A stretch of DNA of 64,000 nucleotides. It comes from Planctomyces sp. GTDB lineage: Bacteria; Planctomycetota; Planctomycetia; Planctomycetales; Planctomycetaceae. The stretch spans positions 42,913-106,912 of the forward strand of contig JAEUIH010000018.1 of assembly GCA_016795105.1 (NCBI GenBank), in the 5' to 3' direction. The notes under the pieces were generated by a model. That model made no database searches. It had not been told where the DNA came from and saw only the letters and a list, made by a program, of their open reading frames with translations. Made by a program: the position numbers and the translations under genes. Of this stretch, positions 60,602 to 64,000 are shown in pieces (position 1 is the stretch's first letter; each line of letters starts with the position of its first letter).

Positions 60602-60683
60602 TGGGGGAAGCAGGATTCGAACCTGCGAAGGCAAAGCCACCAGATTTACAGTCTGGCCCATTTGGCCGCTCTGGAATTCCCCC
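60602..60683 (-). tRNA. trnY: tRNA-Tyr (GUA)
   Basis: 82 bases with the long variable arm of tRNA-Tyr, acceptor GGGGGAA/TTCCCCC, anticodon stem CCAGA/TCTGG and loop CTGTAAA giving GUA. Confidence 0.95.
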
Positions 60684-60766
60684 TCCGCTCATCTGGCCAA
60701 CAACAGCACACGAAAAGCTGGATTTTCTACAAAAACATTCACCTTTTCGTCATGCAGGGTTGCGGA

Positions 60767-60839
60767 AGCTAGCGGTGGGAGTCGAACCCACAACCGCCGG
60801 TTTACAAAACCGGAGCTCTGCCAATTGAGCTACACTAGC
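60767..60839 (-). tRNA. trnT: tRNA-Thr (UGU)
   Basis: 73 bases, acceptor GCTAGTG/CGCTAGC with one G-T wobble, anticodon stem CCGGT/ACCGG and loop TTTGTAA giving UGU. First gene after the promoter. Confidence 0.95.
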
Positions 60840-60867
60840 GCAGACCGGCTGCGGTGGAAAGTCGCGG

Positions 60868-60895
60868 AGTATAACAAGCGAATCGTGACAGGCAA
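60868..60895 (-). promoter_or_regulatory. Sigma-70 promoter for the tRNA-tuf unit
   Basis: On the minus strand TTGCCT (60895-60890) and TATACT (60873-60868) are 16 bases apart. Predicted start near 60861, about 22 bases before the first tRNA. This is the best promoter match seen in the window. Confidence 0.65.
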
Positions 60896-60951
60896 GGCTG
60901 ATCCTGAATTCCTATGCATCATCCGGACAAAGTAGCCCCAAAAATGAGAGA

Positions 60952-60980
60952 AACGGCAAGGTCAAATTGATCCAGCCGTT
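60952..60980 (-). terminator. Possible terminator after the sigma factor gene
   Basis: AACGGC and GCCGTT arms, read on the minus strand, are followed by TCTCTCATTTTT. The loop is long (17 bases), so support is moderate. It lies about 80 bases past the sigma gene and before the tRNA promoter. Confidence 0.35.
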
Positions 60981-61057
60981 CCTCCAGCTACCACCACAAC
61001 CGAACTTTTTGATCCTCATTCAGTCGGTCCATGGTCCAGATTTCTTGAACCAATCCC

Positions 61058-62722
61058 CTAAATTCCCGGGATCTCTACTCGCCGTCGCTCCGCAATTCGA
61101 CGCAACTTCGCCAGGGTCCGCACCTCAATCTGACGGACTCGCTCCTTCGTCACCCCAAGTCGCACACCCACCTCTTCCAACGTTTCCGGCTCAGTTCCAG
61201 TCTCCAATCCAAACCGAAATGCGATCACTTTCTGCTCGCGACCATTCAACTCTTCCATCATCTCCAGAATCGCCGCACGTTGAGCCCTGTTCGTATGTTC
61301 ACACTCGAACTGTGAGGTCCGCTCTTCGACCGATGCCCCAAAGACTTCTTCCTGACCTGTTCGGAATCGATCCAAACGGGTGTTCTCCGCCGGCACCGTC
61401 CTCGCAAAGTTCTTCATAATCGCCCACGATGCATATGTTGAAAATTTGTTGCCGCGTGAGTAATCGAATTTCTCCACAGACCGAATCAAGGACATGTTTC
61501 CATCACTAACCAACTCAAAGAAGTTCACCCCCGGCTTCAAGTGCTTCTTCGCAATTGAAACAACGAGTCTCAGATTTGACCGGATCAACAGGTTCTTCGT
61601 GTCCGCGATGTCTGCCAGCAGCCGGTCTGCCTGTGCGGCCAATTTGTTACTGGGGCGACGAGGATCCAGTTTTTTCTGTAGTTCACTCAGCTGATACAGC
61701 CGAAAGTTCATCAACCGAAAATAGTGCTGCTCCTGCTCCCGATTCAACAAAGGGACTCGATACATATCTGAAAGATATGCAGGCAGACCGGAGGGAACGC
61801 GAGTTGTCTCCGATCCGCGATTTCCTGGAGGCGCCGGCACAACAATTCGAAGCTCCGCATCCGGTGTCCGGAACTCTTCGTTGTCAATGAATTCCACTGA
61901 CATCGAACACAATCGCTGCGTCCTGACTTCTGCCAGCGCGGAGTGAATCGCAGTCTTGCTGCGGCTGAAGCGTCGAGCAAGATCGTGGATTGAAACCCCC
62001 TGCTGAGCCAGATCGTACGCCAGCTGCTTCATTTCAGAGGATAAGGGCCTGTCGCTCGGTCGAAAGATCGCATTCTCAGGATGTGCTGTGTCAAAGTCGC
62101 GAAGCGTGTAACGGATTGTCTCCAATGCTCGACCATGCTTCTCCGAAAGGACCCGGCCAGCATCGGTCAATGTGAGCCCCTGAGCCGCCAATTCACGGGC
62201 TTCCAGAATGATTTGTTCTCGTTCCTTCTCTGTCATCTGCCGAAATGACTGTCCTCGCATGACTTCCTCCTGATGCATTTCTACAAATCGTTCCAACGAT
62301 GATTCTCGAACCCCAAGACGCTTACGACCCTCAATCAAAAACCAGCGACTTGGCAATCCCTTGTCTCGCCATCGCCCCACGGTCTTCGATGAAATTTTCA
62401 GACGTTCACTGACCTGCTCCACCGTCAATACGCGTTCCCCAATGCTCGTCGCATCCGCTGGAATCGTCGACGACAGATCCTCAATCAGACACCGCAAATC
62501 GTGGGCAAGCTCATTCCCGGGAATTTGGCTGCCTTCCGGATTCCGCGGCCGGTAACCCGTGACTCGGTGGCAAACATCAGCAAAACCGTAGACCCGATCC
62601 AGCTCCAGCTCCAAAAGCAGACGCTCTGCCTCTTCAAGCTGTGACTGGCGGACAGCGGTCGGAGCAAACCGAGTTTGCTGTTCCGCCAATGCCTGCAAGC
62701 CGTTGTTCTGGTATCTGGTCAC
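61058..62722 (-). CDS. Sigma-70 family RNA polymerase sigma factor with three extra HTH-like segments
   Basis: 554 residues from the GTG at 62722, which has a full GGAGGAG five bases upstream; an open extension to a TTG at 62848 would add 42. The C-terminal half is a group 2/3-like sigma: a region 1.2-like segment LPAYLSDMYRVPLLNREQEQ (313-332), region 2 with LVSDGNMSLIRSVEKFDYSRG and FSTYASWAIMKNFART, and region 4 with LEEVGVRLGVTKERVRQIE. Before it lie a MerR/excisionase-like helix-turn-helix (LTVEQVSERLKISSKTVGRW, about 99-118), a second HTH-like segment (about 169-208) and a third (GVSIHDLARRFSRSKTAIHS, about 242-261). A short dyad lies upstream. The promoter class recognised is unknown. 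Confidence 0.88.
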   Translation of the reverse strand: MTRYQNNGLQALAEQQTRFAPTAVRQSQLEEAERLLLELELDRVYGFADVCHRVTGYRPRNPEGSQIPGNELAHDLRCLIEDLSSTIPADATSIGERVLTVEQVSERLKISSKTVGRWRDKGLPSRWFLIEGRKRLGVRESSLERFVEMHQEEVMRGQSFRQMTEKEREQIILEARELAAQGLTLTDAGRVLSEKHGRALETIRYTLRDFDTAHPENAIFRPSDRPLSSEMKQLAYDLAQQGVSIHDLARRFSRSKTAIHSALAEVRTQRLCSMSVEFIDNEEFRTPDAELRIVVPAPPGNRGSETTRVPSGLPAYLSDMYRVPLLNREQEQHYFRLMNFRLYQLSELQKKLDPRRPSNKLAAQADRLLADIADTKNLLIRSNLRLVVSIAKKHLKPGVNFFELVSDGNMSLIRSVEKFDYSRGNKFSTYASWAIMKNFARTVPAENTRLDRFRTGQEEVFGASVEERTSQFECEHTNRAQRAAILEMMEELNGREQKVIAFRFGLETGTEPETLEEVGVRLGVTKERVRQIEVRTLAKLRRIAERRRVEIPGI

Positions 62723-63164
62723 GCCCACTCCTCCGAAGTGAACAAAAATCGAGTCGCTGCCGCTTATGCGGTTCAGCAACCTTCGTTCTTGAGCGGTCGC
62801 AAACTTCGTGCCAGTGATCCGCCGGATTTGTTCGGCCGTCTTGACCAAACACGCTGGATTGCATCAGAAGGCCGTGAAAGCCTGTTTTCTAACGGAAATC
62901 AATCCTCTGATTGATGATTCTACCCGTGGACGTTCGTTGTAATTACGTAAAACTGAGACGCAAAGATTACAAAAATGTTCACATAAACCGCAAAAGTTGT
63001 GCGGAGTTCCGGCAATCTCTGCGGTTTCCTGAGTCATTTCGATAACAATACCGCCGTCAGATCGATTTGTTGCCGCAGGGGGTTTGCGTCGAGTCCGATC
63101 CTCGAACGTTTTCCAAATTTGCAGTGCTCATTTTTCCTTCGCTCTCCTCCACGGATGCCGCTCA
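62723..63164. other. Divergent intergenic region between sigma gene and membrane protein gene
   Basis: About 440 bases if the GTG start is right (316 with the TTG start). Besides the dyad, an AT-rich patch (62940-62985) contains small palindromes GTAATTAC and TTACGTAA, likely promoter territory. No gene seen. Confidence 0.35.
62898..62915. promoter_or_regulatory. Inverted repeat upstream of the sigma gene
   Basis: ATCAATC-CTCT-GATTGAT, perfect 7-base arms, about 175 bases upstream of the preferred sigma start and 250 upstream of the divergent gene. It could be an operator for a dimeric regulator. No -10/-35 pair is convincing nearby. Confidence 0.35.
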
Positions 63165-63635
63165 ATGTCAGATCAGGCTTTTGTGACCGACTATGCGTTC
63201 CTGAGCGTCGGCATCATTGTCGCCGTTTTTGGGATCCTGATGATCTACTGGCACGTGCGACAACATCGCAGACATCAGGAAAACCTTGATCTCAGTGTCG
63301 AAGACCAACGATTCTTCGATGGTCAGTACCGACGACGAATCCAAACTTCGGCTCTCACCGTGACACTCGGAGCTCTCCTGTCACTCTGCGAAAACCTCCC
63401 GGCATTTCGCACTTCCCCAGTGTTCGCTACGTTCTATGTGATGGGTTTACTATTGCTTGCCTTCTGGCTCGTCTTGCTCGCGCTCAGCGATGCAGTTGCC
63501 AGCCGAGTCCACGTCAGTCAGTCGCTCAGACGGAATCGTCGAGCACGTCAGTCACTGACGGAGGCCATCGAAGAACTCAGACTGGCTCAGGAATCTCAGT
63601 GGTCCAGTCGCCCGAGTGATGATTCAAAAGAATAG
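63165..63635 (+). CDS. Small hypothetical membrane protein, 156 aa
   Basis: No named family recognised. Predicted helices lie at about 10-30 (FLSVGIIVAVFGILMIYWHV) and about 62-105 (two closely spaced hydrophobic stretches ending in LLLLAFWLVLLALSDAVA), with charged cytosolic ends and a helical, Arg-rich C-terminus. The ATG at 63165 (MSDQAF) is preferred; the frame is open upstream to 63084 but that part has no support. It is divergent from the sigma factor. Codon use resembles that of its neighbours. Confidence 0.6.
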   Translation: MSDQAFVTDYAFLSVGIIVAVFGILMIYWHVRQHRRHQENLDLSVEDQRFFDGQYRRRIQTSALTVTLGALLSLCENLPAFRTSPVFATFYVMGLLLLAFWLVLLALSDAVASRVHVSQSLRRNRRARQSLTEAIEELRLAQESQWSSRPSDDSKE

Positions 63636-63774
63636 AGTCGTTCGATGAGACAACCCGTGCGAGCTGCACTTCCCTGAAAAAGTAGGCGAGCCTCTCCGAA
63701 ACTCGCAATACCGCTCTGTCGAATGAACGATCGCGTGGGCGATCTTCGCGTCGCTCAGCCGCAACCAAGTTCAG

Positions 63775-63816
63775 TCGCAGGCAGGGTTGGTAGTTGAACC
63801 ACGAAAGACACGAACC
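63775..63816. repeat. Direct repeat copy 1
   Basis: 42 bases beginning TCGCAGGCAGGGTTGG. It matches the copy at 63959-64000 at about 33 of 42 positions. No coding role is likely. Confidence 0.75.
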
Positions 63817-63851
63817 ACACGAAAGAATCGCAGGGTAAGGGTTCGGTCTTT

Positions 63852-63914
63852 GGCAGAAGAATGGGGGCAGGAGAATAGCAGAGTCCGGCATTCTTCTGCC
63901 CCAATTCTCTTGCC
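63852..63914. repeat. Interleaved inverted repeats
   Basis: Arms GGCAGAAGAATG (63852-63863) and CATTCTTCTGCC (63889-63900) are perfect. A second pair GGCAGGAGAAT (63866-63876) and ATTCTCTTGCC (63904-63914) matches at 10 of 11 positions and interleaves with the first. The pattern suggests a mobile or REP-like intergenic element. Confidence 0.65.
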
Positions 63915-63958
63915 AACTGAATGCACCCAGAGACAGAGTTCGTTGTTGTGAATTCCAA

Positions 63959-64000
63959 TCGCAGGCGGGGTTGACATTTGAACCTCGAAACACACGACAA
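63959..64000. repeat. Direct repeat copy 2, reaching the window edge
   Basis: Begins TCGCAGGCGGGGTTGA and runs to the last base. It pairs with the copy at 63775-63816; the two bracket the inverted repeats, and the element may continue outside the window. Confidence 0.7.

Noticed and set aside
63577..63993. Minus-strand frame of 138 codons at the right edge
   Set aside because: It is built from the direct and inverted repeats and overlaps the membrane-protein gene; no plausible start or domain.
63775..64000. CRISPR array
   Set aside because: Only two imperfect repeats, about 140 bases apart, with no cas genes; array geometry is wrong.

Overview
The window reads as chromosomal DNA of a planctomycete (phylum Planctomycetota, probably class Planctomycetia). 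The grounds are a DUF1598-type secreted protein, an EF-G of the divergent spirochaete/planctomycete/deltaproteobacterial type in the str operon position, a spc operon without L30, several secreted proteins of no recognised family, and moderate GC with many GTG/TTG starts. No genus can be assigned from sequence reading alone.

Region 1 (1-15013) is a cell-surface polysaccharide locus. It holds an FkbM methyltransferase (cut by the window edge), a Wzt/Wzm ABC exporter, GDP-mannose 4,6-dehydratase (+ strand), a second GMD paralogue, GDP-L-fucose synthase, a family 4 glycosyltransferase, a Wzc-type co-polymerase fused to a tyrosine kinase, an O-antigen ligase/polymerase with a large soluble tail, and a WecA-like initiating sugar-1-phosphate transferase. 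Together these could make GDP-fucose, start a chain on undecaprenyl phosphate, extend it and export it. Both an ABC route and a Wzy/Wzc-like route are represented.

Region 2 (15014-29329) is ordinary mixed chromosome in which most neighbours are divergent or convergent: APS/PAPS reductase, DUF1598 protein, MutM, FolK with an extra C-terminal domain, PyrF, a DegT aminotransferase, a 2-hydroxyacid dehydrogenase, a flavin reductase translationally coupled to a small HExxH protein, and four proteins I cannot name. Two strong convergent hairpin terminators separate units here.

Region 3 (29401-60895) is one uninterrupted minus-strand run of information-processing genes. Read 5' to 3' it goes tRNA-Thr(UGU), Tyr, Gly, Thr(GGU), tuf, rpmG, tRNA-Trp, secE, nusG, rplK, rplA, rplJ, rplL, rpoB, rpoC, rpsL, rpsG, fusA, rpsJ, rplC, rplD, rplW, rplB, rpsS, rplV, rpsC, rplP, rpmC, rpsQ, rplN, rplE, rpsN, rpsH, rplF, rplR, rpsE, rplO, secY, rpmJ, rpsM, rpsK, rpoA, rplQ. 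A good promoter precedes the first tRNA and a strong terminator follows rplQ. Terminator-like hairpins inside the run (after tuf, upstream of rpoB, and on both sides of fusA) suggest it is several transcription units. rplX (L24), rpmD, rpsD, adk, map and infA are missing from their usual places.

Region 4 (60952-64000) has a sigma-70 family factor carrying three extra helix-turn-helix-like segments in front of its sigma core, a divergent small membrane protein, and a non-coding end containing interleaved inverted repeats and two copies of a 42-base direct repeat.

I found no CRISPR array, transposase, integrase, prophage or rRNA gene. The most notable observations are the multi-HTH sigma factor, the absent rplX, the terminator directly upstream of fusA, the natural S12 Arg-88, the altered catalytic tail of the CysH protein, the L17 insertion, and the rpsC/rplP 62-base overlap.
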